Of a stretch of DNA of 64,000 bases, positions 9,191 to 20,689 are shown one piece after another. Source of the DNA: Nematopogon swammerdamellus (taxonomy: Eukaryota; Arthropoda; Insecta; Lepidoptera; Adelidae); assembly GCA_946902875.1 (NCBI GenBank), contig OX336338.1, positions 11,895,971 through 11,959,970 on the forward strand, written 5' to 3'. The translations under genes and the position numbers were made by a program. Each line of letters opens with the position of its first letter. The first letter of the stretch is position 1. A model generated the notes under the pieces. The model was not told the DNA's origin. It did not search any database and worked only from the letters and a program-made list of their open reading frames with translations.

Positions 9191-12100
9191 TATTTGATTT
9201 ATTACGGGGATCCACACAGCCATGTACATAAATTAAGAAACAATAGAGAGAACATCATACTTTAAACGTATAACATCATACATACGTTTACAAAATAAAC
9301 ATCATCGATATCTCGTTCACGAGCGTCACCTTACTAGTGCTACTGTTACCTGCACTGCAGTGTCCCTCCGAGTGTTACTTTACCAAAACGCAATTCCCTC
9401 GATCCCCGAAAAATCGTTTCTATTTATATCATTGTTTTTTTAAATGCATCTAGTGTTACCTAGTCCTTTTGTTACACGCTATCTAGGCCACTTGGTAAAC
9501 TGCCAATCCACGTGGGCAAAGCTGACATGCCGATTTTGCAAATAACCTCAAAATTTCGAGAGTTTTTTATTTTAAATTTTGTTCGTGAATTGGAACATTT
9601 AAAATAAAGAAATTGTTTACAGCACTTAATACATACTTAGGTACATTGCTTTGCTAATTAGAATTTGTTTATTAATTAAGTAGTCGTTATAGAATTGATT
9701 CCTATTATTTTAGAGAAGTACACGTAGGACTTTCGCTTATTCCTTGTTTATTTTTGACCTATTTGCGTAGGCAGTTCAAAGGCATAAAGAAGTTTGTATG
9801 GAAAAGAATAAAGGTATAGACATATTAGTTAAAATCTTGTTTAGTATTTGACAAATAGTTGACAGGTTGGTCCTTGCCTCCCTGCAAGGGAAACTAAATT
9901 AGTTGCTCACCATACACAAATTACATACATGCGTTTATGTCGAGTAGTTACAATGTTCAGACTAGGTCATGGTGTGTTTTTTTTAAAGTTATAAGTGAAA
10001 CTAGTATTGTAGGTAAGGTAGAAGACAAAGCAAGGCTGGAAAGGGTCCTAGTATGTATACCTATGCAGATAAGTACTGTCCCTGTGCCTGAAGTATGTAA
10101 GGCTAGTATTGCGTTAGGCTAGACTAGAAGGTCTTGTGTAGGTGCCTCGAGAGAGTCCAGCCAGGGTTGGATGGTCGGCCGCGTCCAGTGTAGGTACGTG
10201 TTCACTGCTCCTGCTTGGAAATTGTTCGAATCCATTTACTGCTCTAAATTATGCGTAAAACGTCCATTTGACGTCCGCCTCCCCCCCGCCCCCCAACCGG
10301 CGCCCCCGCGCTCCCTGCGCCGCTCTCCGCTCTTATCGCTTGGACAGGAACGGACGGGGGTGCCTCGGGCGGCGGTCGGGGGTGCAGGCCAAATTGTGGG
10401 GGTTCGGATCCCCCCGATAAGTGAGGGGGTCCGAAGTCCGCCTCACCCTTTGACTCCCGCTGAAGTTCCATCTCTCACACCTCCGGATTCGACACACACA
10501 TTTCCACCCCCGGGGGCTTTGGCTACGCAGGGCGGGTGCCGGTGGCGGGGGCGGATTTCTAACGTCCCAATCCTTTCGCTGGAGGCTTCAGCTGTGACAC
10601 ACTACTGCTCGTGGCGGCGAGCTACTTCCAAATTAATATTCCGGTACGTTTTGCTTCGTCTGCTCGTTAATCATTGTTCACCATTGAACAGGACTCGAAA
10701 CTATCGCTAGCTCAAAACCGACCTATATACCTAGTATATACTTATGTACATACTATAGAGACAACTAAAGTTGTTAAGTTTGCGCGCATCTGTTATTTAT
10801 TAAGCTACTAGCGTTCACTCACTTGTATTTTCGCACGAATAAACATTTAATACCGTTTTTATGTGTTACCTTAATTCACCCACCCACTTGACTTCATGTG
10901 ACTTTGAGCACTTAAGTATACACCGATTGTCCTTAAATACCTACATGTGATGTGTAAGTATTATTTATTATAAATTATAATAAATAAATCAATAAAGTCA
11001 CAACAGGTTAAGATTTTAGCGAAGACAATGATATAAAACACTGCCAAGATGGGACTACGTGATAAAGGTAATAGCACACTATTCGCTCAAACGAGGAAAT
11101 CTAATTTAAATACTTAAAACGTATTCCAACTCTAGCTGATTAACTATAATAGTACTGCGGGCGGTGCTGGTCACACACAACAAAAACCCCGACTGCAGAA
11201 GATTGATTACAAAGCGATTAATTTTTTCATATTTCATCTAAATGTGGACATGGTATTTTCGTAGATTAAACGATTTTTTACTAAAACGAAAATTGATCGC
11301 GCAGTGTACGCATCGCCGCACTAAATCACAACCTGTGTGAAATTTTGGAAGATTTTTTTTTTCATCTACGAGCTAGAGGCGCGGCTTCTCAAACTTTGGG
11401 CATGCATGGCTTAAATGTTTGTGTGGTGGATCGATTGTTATTCAAAACAAATCAAATCAAAATCAACAAATATGAGCTGTTTCCCGATTTCCGCATCTAG
11501 CATTTCGTATTTCTACACTTCAGTGTTGCGTGTTTACCCAGCAAGTGGGATCGTTTTCCTTTCATTAATTTTGCCGTCTAGTGTCACAGTCTCGCGTGTC
11601 GTCGACGAGGACCATGTCTGTTAGAGAACGGACGAATCTTTTTAAACTTGATGATAAAAGCCCTGTTATCTTCTTTGTTGAAAACTACGAAAAGTGTTTT
11701 ACATATCTAAGTATTGTGCCTAATTAGACAGTGTAATGTAGGTACTCGTAAATAGTTTAAATGTATTTATTTTTGAGTTTATCTTAATGTCTGCGAGAAA
11801 AGTACTTTTTTATTATAAAATCAACATAAACTGACATGCTCAAAGGGTTTTATAAGAGTAGTAAATAAACGCGGAATAGGTGCCACAAGGTCAAATCCAG
11901 TCACTTTGTACAAAAATAGGACCTATGGTATCCCTAGTTTCTGAGCAAATTCATAATGTGTTGTGTAATGTCTGAGTTTTATTTTGTATATGTTTATACA
12001 TGTTTATTATTTATTATGAATAATATATGTGTATTATATGCATTATATATATAGATATATACTATTTGTCCTTCTATTTTCTATTTTATAAGACTTTGTT

Positions 12101-12240
12101 TTGTTTACCTTGTCTTGTTGCACCTACCCTGGTTCTATATGTAAATAAGGGTAGGCTGGTGGAAAATGCCATAGGCATTAAGTGCTACCTTCTGTACAAC
12201 AATTATGTGCAATAAACGTTTTTTGATTTGATTTGATTTG
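9191..12240. other. Intergenic or intronic DNA; GC-rich patch and a LINE-type tail
   Basis: Mostly AT-rich with no supported exon. At 10260-10560 there is a C-rich/GC-rich tract with long overlapping frames on both strands (10171-10710 plus, 10244-10471 minus). The open frames follow from base composition, and no start, splice or domain evidence favours either. It could be a CpG-rich promoter region. At 12205-12240 'caataaacg' is followed by four 'atttg' units, the kind of 3' tail left by a non-LTR retroelement. Confidence 0.4.
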
Positions 12241-12799
12241 ATGGTACAACTATGGGTTACCACTAATTTTCTTTTGCAAATCGTTGAGTATCATTCATTA
12301 GTAGCCTAAATCCAGAAATTAAATCAAATTGTGCAATTGCGTCAGCCGCCATTCTGAATTTAAGGGAAATCAGTTTTAGTTAGTAAAATAACTCGTCCAT
12401 TTTCTATATGTAGGAAATTTAATTCTCTACAACTTTGCTGATTACTTATTTTCTTAAAGTGAAAAAAAAGCTTGCTAAGTGTGAACGTTGATCACACGCA
12501 GGAAGAGGATTTCGTAGCCATTCACAAATATTTTTTTTTATAATTTTCATGCTGTAATTTTATAATATTTTTTTTATTTTTTGAGATTTACGTTCTGTAA
12601 TAAGAACCGTGCACAGAGCAAGATGTGCACATAAGTAACAAACTATAGCTTTAACAATAAATTAGTAAGGTATTATAGATTAGTAAACAATTCGGTACCT
12701 ATTACTTTTGTACAATTAAAGATATTTATTTATAATTAAAATTTTGGAATCCTGACTTCCTGAAATCCTGCTTACACATTATATTTTCTTATCTTCCGT

Positions 12800-12915
12800 T
12801 ATTCTATAAACATACCAAGCTTAAAGAATATAGATGGACGGATGGACGGACCGACATCTGGCCGATTTTATAGGGGTTCCTGCCAGCATTGCTAGCAACG
12901 GAACCTTCAAAAGTG
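12800..12915 (+). repeat. Fragment of the 'ggttcc...ggaacc' dispersed family
   Basis: Contains 'gatggacggatggacgg' followed by 'ggggttcctgcc' and 'aacggaacc'. This resembles the 5' part of the copies at 19995, 34625 and 36150, but truncated. Confidence 0.4.
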
Positions 12916-13157
12916 TTTAAATAAAATAATTATCGCATTATCTTGTTTATTTTAAAATCTTTATCTCATTAACTCCGCAATAATTTAATTCCGACACTTT
13001 TTCCCGTTTAAGTCGATGGCAGAGAAAACATGTCATGACCAAACTTGTAGAGAAAATTGGCGACAAGTTTAGTCATGGCCATTTTTAGTAAAAAGTTGAA
13101 AATGGACGAGTAATTTAGGAAAAATTATAAAGTCCCATAAAAATATTAAAAAAAAAA

Positions 13158-13321
13158 CATTGAATCGACTTCAACCTCTAATTAAATAATATTCTGATCT
13201 TGAGTAGAAGGCGGTACAAAAGCACAAAAGGGTCCATCTATAAATTTTCAGGTGTGCTTTTGTACCGCCTTCTACTCAAGATCAAAATATTATTTAATTA
13301 GGCGTTGAAATCGGTTCAATG
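13158..13321. repeat. Foldback element, 68-nt arms
   Basis: Arms 13158-13225 and 13253-13321 are inverted copies with few mismatches, joined by a loop of 27 nt. Shared blocks include 'cttgagtagaaggcggtac' and 'ttaaataatatt'. The outer ends (acattgaa / ttcaatgt) also pair. It is a small non-coding foldback (MITE-type) able to form a long hairpin. Confidence 0.85.
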
Positions 13322-13622
13322 TTTGTTTTTAAACAGTTTTCTTTATTTCACTCTCTTTAGTACTACTTTCACTTTATAAATATATATATTTTTTAATTAA
13401 ATACTAACAACTTTTTGTTGCTTTATTTTTGATGTAAGTACACATATTTTATTAATAACAATAAAAAAGCACATTAATTGAAATATTTCTTTAGTAATAC
13501 CACATAATATTAAAATCGGTTGACGGGAAGTGGGTGATTGAAAAATTCCTTAGGGTAAAAGTGTTCATCCCTTAATTTCCCACCCTACAATACCGCTAGC
13601 GAAGCCGCGGGCAAAAATCTAG
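13322..13622 (+). mobile_element. Helitron-like 3' end (upstream element)
   Basis: Ends 'gctagcgaagccgcgggc' then 'aaaaatctag' at 13622, followed by T. A GC-rich hairpin-forming stretch before a CTAG terminus next to T fits a Helitron 3' end. The 5' end is not determined, so the start given here is only the limit of the preceding foldback. Confidence 0.4.
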
Positions 13623-13627
13623 TTATA

Positions 13628-15656
13628 TCTATACATATAATAAAATCGTAAAGGTAAGAAAGTCTGTACATTGAATGTATTCAGAAAAAAACTAACCAGG
13701 GTGGCTTAAAATGAGATACTGAACATGTTAGAATAGTTTTTAAAATTTTTGTTTGTTTGTTTGTCTGTACGCGCATCACGCAAAAACCACTGAACGAAAT
13801 TAGACGAAACTTTGTATAGTGACAGTGTACATCCCGGAATAACATAATAAATAAAAAAATATAGTAAAAATCAAAATTATTAAAAATATTATTGCGTATT
13901 TGAAATCGGGTAGTCCAAAGTAAAGGTTTCTTGATTACCTATTTGATTCATCGAATGCAAAACTATTTTAAAAGTCAAGTTGACAACGGAGAACTGTCAT
14001 CTCGAAGTGAGCTGGCCGGTGACGAATTGTTTAATATTAAAAAAAAATTAAAAGTTGAAGTTATGTCGCTGTCATTGGTGCAATTTATATTTCTGATGCC
14101 CGCGGCTTCGCTCGAGTGAAATTCGTATTTCAAAAAAGAAAGTAAGTAACTAAAGGCGGGGCCGGAGGAGGATCTGCGCTCACGTAAACGATATTCTTTC
14201 TCGATGAAAGTAACTAAGGGCAAGGCGGAAGGCGGAGCTGAGTTCAGGAAGAAGAAAAACATTCTTGAAGAAAGTAAGTACCTAACTAAGGGCGAGGCCG
14301 TAGGCCGAGCTGTATTCTGGAAGACCGTGCATAAATCTTCTCGAAGAAAGTAAGTAACTATGGGCGAGACCGCAGGCCGAGCTGCGTTCAGGAAGAAGAT
14401 AAACCTTCTTGAAGAAAGTAAGCAACTAAGGCGAGGCCGAAGGCCGAGCTACGTTCTGATAAATAATAAACCATCTCGAAGAAAGCAAGTAACTAAGGGC
14501 GAGGCCGAAGGCCGAGCTGCGTTCAGGAAAAGACTAAACCGTCTTGAAGAAAGTAAGTAACTAAGGCGAGGCCGAAGGTCGAGCTACGTCCAGGAAGAAG
14601 CCAAACCCTCTTGAAGAAAGTAAGTAACTAAGGCGAGGCCGAAGGCCGAGCTACGTTCTGATAAATGATAAACCATCACGAAGAAACTATGTAACTAAGG
14701 GCGAGGCCGAAGGCCGAGCTGCGTTCAGGAAGAAGCTAAACTATCTTGAAGAAACTAACTAACTAAGGCGAGGCCGAAGACCGATCTACGTTCTGATAAA
14801 TGATAAACCATCTCAAAGAAAGCAAGTAACTAAGGGCGAGGCCGAAGGCCGAGCTGCGTTCAGGAAGAAGCTAAACTATCTTGAAGAAACTAAGTAACTA
14901 AGGCGAGGCCGAAGGCCGACCTACGTTCTGATAAATGAAAAACCATCTCGAAGAAAGCAAGTAACTAAGGGCGAGGCCGAAGGCCGAGCTGCGTTCAGGA
15001 AGAAACTAAACCATCTTGAAGAAAGTAGGTAAATAATAAACCATCTCGAATAAAGCAAGTTACTAAGGGCGAGGCCGAAGGCCGGGCTGCGTTCAGGAAG
15101 AAGGTAAACCTTTTTGAAGAAAGTAAGTAACTAAGGCGAGGCCGAAGGCCGAAGGTTTAAGTTCTTTCTGAACGCAGATCGGCCTCCGGTCTCGCTCATA
15201 GTTACTTACTTTATTCGAGAAGGTTTATCGTCTTTCACAATACAGCTCGCCCTGAGTTACTTGCTTTCTTCGAGATGGTTTATAATTTATCAGAACTTAG
15301 CTCGGCCTTCGGCCTCGCCTTAGTTACTTACTTTCTTCAAGAAGGTTTACCTTCTTCCTGAATGGAGCTCGGCCTTCGGCCTCGCCCTTAATTACTTACT
15401 TTCTTCGAAAAGGTTTATCGTCTTCCTTAACGCAGCTCGGCCTTCGGCCTCGCTCTTAGTTACTTACTTTTTTTGCGAAGGTGTATTGTCTTCCGGGATG
15501 CATCTGGGCCTTCGGCCTCGCCGTTAGTTGCTTACTTTCTTTGAGAAGGTTTATCGTTTATCTGAACGCAGCTCGGCCTTCGGCCTCGCCCTTAGTTACT
15601 TACATTATTCTTTGAAATACGAATTTCACGCGAGCGGAGCCGCGGGCAACAGCTAG
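13628..15656 (+). mobile_element. Helitron-like element with opposed internal arrays
   Basis: Starts 'tctatacatataataaaa' after an A and ends 'gccgcgggcaacagctag' before a T. That is the TC...CTAG structure and A/T insertion of Helitrons. The left 490 bp match 53150-53968 in reverse. Inside, an inverted copy of the 3' end (about 14098-14130) is followed by an array of roughly 60-70 bp units. The array runs in one orientation to about 15150 and in the other to about 15610. No Rep/helicase sequence is present, so the element is non-autonomous. The array lies between inverted copies of the 3' hairpin region. Confidence 0.6.
14130..15610. repeat. Minisatellite array, 60-70 bp units, orientation switch near 15150
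   Basis: Units contain 'ggcgaggccgaaggccgagc', then 'tgcgttcagg' or 'tacgttctgat', then 'cttgaagaaagtaagtaact'. Two unit types alternate over much of the array, making a higher-order dimer. From about 15155 the units appear as reverse complements. Related arrays lie at 39900-40165, 51620-51940 and 52530-53075. Open frames across the array are by-products of the repeat. Confidence 0.92.
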
Positions 15657-15659
15657 TCT

Positions 15660-16140
15660 ATAATAAAATAAATGACGTTAGCTGAAATTTAGTTTTGTTG
15701 CAATTAAGTTTTGTAAACCATTTATGACTTTTATTCAAACACGTGCACAGTTGGAGGAGCAGTTGCGGAGTCAGACAGTGGTGGCGCCAGGGTGCGTACG
15801 CTCTGCGGCGGCGCAACCTAGCTAAACTACCTGCCCGACGCTCGACCGTGGCGCGGCAGCAGCGGCGGGGAGGCGGCGCAGCGGAGCGGCGGCGGCGGAG
15901 GGGCGGCGCGGAGGGCTGGCTGTGTGCCGGGTTCGCCGCGCTCCGCTGCGAGCGATCCGATGCGATGCAATGCGATGTGCGGCTGGCAGTGCACAGCAGC
16001 TAACCACACCAACCCACCCCACTACATCACGTCACTCTAGCCAAAGCCAACGCATTCCTATGCGAATTGCCAATGTAGGTTTGAAAAAATATATAGTTAC
16101 GACAACATTTGAGTACCAATAATTAACACATTTGCAGCAT
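15660..16140. other. GC-rich patch 3' of the host gene
   Basis: About 15780-16000 is dominated by 'gcggcgg' runs with frames open on both strands. No splice or domain evidence was found. A similar GC-rich patch lies at 61640-61860. It could be a CpG-rich regulatory element or repeat-derived DNA. Confidence 0.35.
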
Positions 16141-16156
16141 ATATGTATTAAACTCA

Positions 16157-16162
16157 TTTATT
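16157..16162 (-). terminator. Poly(A) signal AATAAA of the minus-strand gene
   Basis: On the minus strand AATAAA occurs 24 nt after the TAG stop at 16188-16186. This fits a very short 3' UTR; nothing else in the vicinity competes. Confidence 0.55.
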
Positions 16163-16185
16163 TAAAACATTACAATACGTTGGAG

Positions 16186-17089
16186 CTAGGTCTTCATTCC
16201 TTTTCGATGCCCCCTTTTATTCGCCGCTAAATTATTGTTATCGCAATCAGAGGGTTTATCGTTGAGCCTCTTCGCTCGACTGGAGAGTTTGAAAGTTTTA
16301 CAAAGCAACGTGACTTTGTCGCCTCCGCCGATGGTCTCGTCGAGTTGCTTCAGAGTGTTCGTGAGGATATATTTGTTAGCGTAAGCTGCTCGGTGCCTCA
16401 TGCTGGCGATGTAATCGTTTGTATCCTTCGGTTTGTCGCGCAGACTGTCTGTGGTGGGGACCTTGGGGGAGCTGAGGGAAGTGCCGCCGGAGTAGTTGCA
16501 GACGACGTCCACTCTGATCACCTGCACGGTCTCCGGGCTCTGCGCCCGCGATATCGTCAGGCTCCGCCTCTTGCCGGCGCACTGGTACTTCACGCTTGTC
16601 TTCGTTTCCTCCTCGTGGTCGTGGATCCACTCATTGGCCACGGTCACTTCGCTCTCTTCGCTCCGAGTTGGCTTCTCCGATTTCGAAGTTTCTTTCTTTG
16701 TAGTTTTGTTTATGTTTCGATGGTCCACGGTAGGATTTTGATACAAACACTCTGACACTGAAGTCGACGGTCTGGAAAGGCCATTTCCGTTTAAAATGTC
16801 TTTGACGTAATCATCAAATTTGTACTCGGATTGGGAATCGTTAGACGTGTCGCTGTACCCGTGCTCGACCTGCTGCTTCACGAACATTCTGTGAGCGCTA
16901 TGCTTGTCTTCTGCAGATGGCATTTTGTACTGGAAGCAAGATCTGGTATATTTAGACTTTAAACAGTCGCCTGGAAAATTTATGTTCAGCACTGTTAGAA
17001 ATAAATCACTTATATCTTCAGATTCATTTCTGGGAGAATCAGAAGGTAGCCTAGCTCCTGAAGTATCGCCCTCTTTGTCACATAGGAAC
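16186..17089 (-). CDS. Terminal coding exon of an unidentified host gene
   Basis: On the minus strand a good acceptor (tttttattacag) ends at 17090. The frame is then open without a stop for about 300 codons to TAG at 16186. The first residues read FLCDKEGDTSGARLPSDSPR, and the C-terminus is basic (NKRGHRKGMKT). The sequence is hydrophilic and Ser/Thr/Lys/Glu-rich, without a membrane segment. It resembles a disordered cytoplasmic tail with an ordered-looking stretch (YIASMRHRAAYANKYIL... LLCKTFKLSSRAKRL) near the end. The exon joins 18063-17896 in phase (AG|G, Arg). Base composition and codon use look like coding DNA, unlike the flanks. I do not recognise the family. A poly(A) signal follows. 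Confidence 0.75.
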
Positions 17090-17274
17090 CTGTAATAAAA
17101 AGTTATACATTAGTTTTCGATGCTAGGAAAACCATTATTTTTATTTTTATAAGGATCAGTAAATAGTAATTAATCTGCTCACATTTGCATTTTATTCGTA
17201 TACATGTTAAGTATAACCATATATTATAAGGTAGGTAAGCATAACCTTGATGTTATCAAGGTAGGGGTATAAAA

Positions 17275-17380
17275 TATCATTGGGACGCACCCAGGCTAGG
17301 TGGATAAACGACCTAAAAAGATAGCCGGGAGTAGATGGATGAAAAGAGCGGAAGACCTCCTTGTGGTCTAGCCATACAAT
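17275..17380 (+). pseudogene. Non-LTR reverse transcriptase tail remnant (intronic)
   Basis: Frames read LGRTQARWINDLKR and then, after a shift, AGSRWMKRAEDLLV. This matches the 'GRPxxRWxDDIxxxAGxxWxxxAxDR' tail seen after many arthropod LINE reverse transcriptases. About 35 codons remain, with at least one stop or frameshift. It lies in the intron of the minus-strand gene in the opposite orientation. Confidence 0.6.
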
Positions 17381-17895
17381 ATGTAGAGGTACCTACGTTA
17401 AAAATAGGTAACTATGTCCATAAGAATAATTTCAAATTATAACATTTTTATTATAATGCATTATTTTAGTTAGGACCTACCTACTATGTTTTTAAAGAAC
17501 GAGAACTGCAATCTTTGATATGCTATATAAGTCAATGACTGCAATAGATAATAAAATTATGTATATAGGAATTAAGAAGTATTTGTGCTATTTGGCCGTT
17601 TCGCTGGTAGGTCACCGTGCAAGCATGCGACCATTTCCTGATTCCAACGACGGTACAATAAAAGGACTGATGACGTAGGATGATGAAAATTAACAAGATT
17701 GTACGAAACAGCTATGACATGTTCCGCGCAATTCGCCCAGACGGCACGCGAGCCACGAACACAGGGAATTGCTGAAATGACATTTATTCCGACAGGACCA
17801 ACGTGGTGAGCATGAGCTGAAGTCGTGAGTTTGAAAGATGATGTAGCCGATCAACGTGTATGTGTCAGGTTACATTAAAGAAAAGAAACAGCCAC

Positions 17896-18063
17896 CTCTC
17901 CAAGGCTCCGTCTGTCCAGCGCGGGTCTTCTTCGTGGTTGGGGTTGACCATCTTCTGCTGACAGTAGCGCCTGGGTCTGCCCTTCCCCACGTCCTGGCTG
18001 TTGCTCTGCCGCTGGAGTCTGCTTCGCTCGCACAGTTGCAGGCGGCCGCATTTCATGCTGCTT
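17896..18063 (-). CDS. Penultimate exon of the same host gene
   Basis: On the minus strand, acceptor gtctgcag ends at 18064 and donor gagag|gtggct starts at 17895. The 168-nt exon reads SSMKCGRLQLCERSRLQRQS, continues through GKGRPRRYCQQKMVNPNHEE and ends TDGALE plus AG. Joining to 17089 gives GALER-FLCDKEGD without a frame change (intron 806 nt). The sequence is basic with scattered Cys. The donor is weak beyond GT, so the exact border is less certain than the frame. Family not recognised. Confidence 0.55.
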
Positions 18064-18144
18064 CTGCAGACCGACACGTAAGCATTTGTGAGATTATACA
18101 ATCCGCAGTATTCAGTTATACGTTTCTCACCTCCGACGAAAAAA

Positions 18145-18615
18145 GAGGGGTGTTATAAGTTTAACGTGTGTATGTGAGTATCTGTGTATGGGTGTGTCTG
18201 TCTGTGGCATCGTAGCTCCCAAACGGATGGACCGATTTGGATGCGGTTTTTTTATTAGAAAGCTGGTTTAATCGGGATGGCTGTCAGCTATGTTTGTAAT
18301 CAATTAATCAAGTAAGTAATTAAGTAATAAAAAAAAATTAACTTAAAAAGTGGACCCATTTGCGTGCGGTTTTTTTAGAAAGCTTGAAATAAAAGTTAAA
18401 TTACAAATTTAAAAACCCCCGACCCTTAAAAAGTCCAAAATAATTTCAGTTTACGGTAATTCTGTAAATAACATATAAAAACTCAGAGCAGCGCGCGAAT
18501 TTACTTCCGCCTCCCCTTACCCCCGACTCCTTTAAGTAAGTAAACAGAAATTATTTTAGAATTTTTAAGGGTCGGGAGTTTTTTAAATTTGTAATTTAAC
18601 TTTTTTCATCACTTC
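18145..18615 (+). repeat. Dispersed repeat with terminal hairpin (copy 1)
   Basis: Starts 'gaggggtgttataagttta' and 'gtggcatcgtagctcccaa'. It ends in an inverted pair, 'aatttaaaaacccccgaccc' versus 'gggtcgggagttttttaaat'. The same design occurs at 46170-46640 and 57440-57870. It has no coding potential. Confidence 0.8.
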
Positions 18616-19200
18616 CTTCAATGTTTAATGTTCCGTAGTAAAATGAAAATAAGGACTCGAGCACCGAGGTTTCCGTATCATCACCTGTTTGGCCGGTTTT
18701 TAGTATTTGTTGTTTTACTTTAGTTAGAGTGTGCACTATAATCACATCGACAAGTTTGACACTTGTATGTATTACTGTTTTTACGACAGAGAAAAAAAAA
18801 CACGTTTCTTTTATGGTCCCGTTCGGATAGGGAACCCAAAAAAGTTAATAAGTTATTTATTACAGATGTTTTGTACCTACACCTTTCGACACTTTCGATT
18901 TCGCCAAACTTCATACACACAGGTACTCATGGTATAGATAGAGCCTCTCAACCTTAACTGTATGGTGTATACAACTGATATCCTGCAGTATTGGAGACGT
19001 CGACCAATTTCACTTCTGATTTACTATCAGTTCGCACGGAACGCGATTTCGGCTAGCATTTATAATTTCCTACAAACGTGCGTCGCCTTCACAATTTAGA
19101 CCGAGAGGTGGCGCTATTTTTACTTTATCACATATTCAGAATCATCTATTTTCATAGATTTTTGAAAATTTAATGATATCTTATTTTAATTTTTACATAC
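18616..19200. other. No gene seen
   Basis: AT-rich. Short open frames at 18720-18957 overlap on both strands. 'gttccgtag...gttttacttt' near 18630 resembles the start of the common 'ttccgta' repeat. No other structure. Confidence 0.4.
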
Positions 19201-19204
19201 ATAA

Positions 19205-19445
19205 AAAGCGTTACGCCTGTTTCCCAAGCAGTGACAACGGACGTGCCACGATCCTGACCATTGAGCTAGAGGTTATTTCTCTATGATCCTGACACACCTC
19301 TGCCGCCTCTTCCACTCTCATAATGTTCTTCATACATGCTCGTCGGTTACGGGTACTACGTATTTTACCCTTTTTGAGCACATGCCCGATCTGGTACGTG
19401 CGTCTAGGGCGACCCTTCCCGACTCTTCCACTCACATTATTTTAT
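19205..19445 (+). repeat. Dispersed repeat, 'gcgttacgcctgtttccc' family (copy 1)
   Basis: Shares 'gcgttacgcctgtttccc', 'acgtgccacgatcctgac', 'ctctgccgcctcttcca' and 'tgctcgtcggttacgggta' with 46800-46950. It is a non-coding member of a dispersed family. Confidence 0.75.
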
Positions 19446-19538
19446 TTTTATTACACATATCTTAATGGATGGCATGCATGCCCCGTGCACTCGTCACGTG
19501 TACCCACACCACAGAGATATGAAACACATACTATCCAT

Positions 19539-19569
19539 GAGTTTGGAAAATACCTACTTTTCCAAACTC
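19539..19569. repeat. Short perfect hairpin, 12-bp arms
   Basis: 'gagtttggaaaa' (19539-19550) and its exact inverse (19558-19569), separated by 7 nt. No following T-run and no neighbouring gene, so the function is unknown. Confidence 0.6.
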
Positions 19570-19994
19570 ACACTTAGTGAGAAGTGCATAAAAGCCGCTT
19601 CGGATATTTGTTCAATAATTTAATATACACCTGTGATTGAGTACTCAAAAAATCAAACGTCTGTCAGTCCCCTGGTCTAAAGTTGATGCCATTAAGTTTA
19701 CTGTCCTACCCTACACCGCAGCCAGTCACCCCAACAACAGCGCGGTGGCCCACTCTGTCTCACGTGAGTCACGAATGCCTAATCCAAGCCTAATCACTAT
19801 GCAAATAAGCCTTACCAATAACTAAATAATGAGAATTGCAATAATTAAATTATTTATATAGGAAATTATGTATGATACAATGTCAAAGGTTATTCAAAAA
19901 GTTATTTTTGAAAATGTATCAAAATGAGCTCAGCTCTTAAAATATTTTATTGGCTAGAACGCCTGAACTGAATCTAATTAGCCAGATGGTTTTT

Positions 19995-20395
19995 TTAGGT
20001 TTCCGTACCCCGTACGGAAACTAAGCCGCGCGCCACCGCGCCGCCGCGCCGTCTGTCTGTATGTCTGTCTGTCTGTCTGTACTACTGCTGTATTTTTGGA
20101 AACGTAATAGCTAGCCGGTTAAAATATAAAATGTTTCGCAGAATATGTGTTATTATTACCTATATCTTTTTTTCACGTTTCTTTTCTTATATGAATTTTA
20201 CATATTTGTAACTATTATTATTAGTAACTTAATCTAAAGTTAATGTAAAATATAAACGGATATTATTAACAACAATTAATAAAAAATAGAAAAAAAATTA
20301 AGTGGCGTCCACAGAAAACGTGTTTTTTTCAACGTTTTTTGTTTGTGGTGCGGAAACCTCGTTGCGCGAGGCCGACTCGCACTTGGCCGGATTTT
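19995..20395 (+). repeat. Lepidopteran 'cgactcgcacttggccgg' dispersed element (copy 1)
   Basis: Starts 'aggtttccgtaccccgtacgg' (bases 2-21 shared with other copies) and carries a 'gtctgtctgt' run. It ends 'gaggccgactcgcacttggc' then a T-rich tail. Copies at 34625-35025 and 36150-36530 have the same two ends at a similar length (about 400 bp), so these are full-length units of a non-coding element. Confidence 0.75.
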
Positions 20396-20689
20396 TATTC
20401 CGGTATTATTGGTTGAGTCAGAAACCAGAGCACATGGTGTGACCAGTCAATAACATCTCCGAGAAGATGCCATACCGGACACTTCCATTTGGATTGCTAG
20501 CTATACTAGACTGGGGGAGAACACAGCAGTTTGTCTGTGTGTCATGGTGTTTAGCATTCTTGTTACTTGTACTCTGTGTTCATTTACTGGGTAAACAAAA
20601 AGTAGATACTCTGTGCATTGTGCATAGAGCATAGTGTAGGTTGAGTGTAGGTAAGCTGGCGGTGCGCGTGCGTTGCGTGGTCGGAGGCT

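Noticed and set aside
10171..10710. 179-codon plus frame and overlapping minus frame
   Set aside because: Pro/Arg-rich text from a C-rich tract; no splice sites, domain or strand preference.
14360..14560. 66-codon frame with repeated GRAAFRK text
   Set aside because: Translation of the minisatellite array.
14130..15610. Regular repeats considered as a CRISPR-like array
   Set aside because: Units are directly adjoining diverged copies without unique spacers, in a eukaryotic repeat context.
15743..16122. Several Ala/Arg-rich frames on both strands
   Set aside because: By-products of 'gcggcgg' composition; mutually overlapping.
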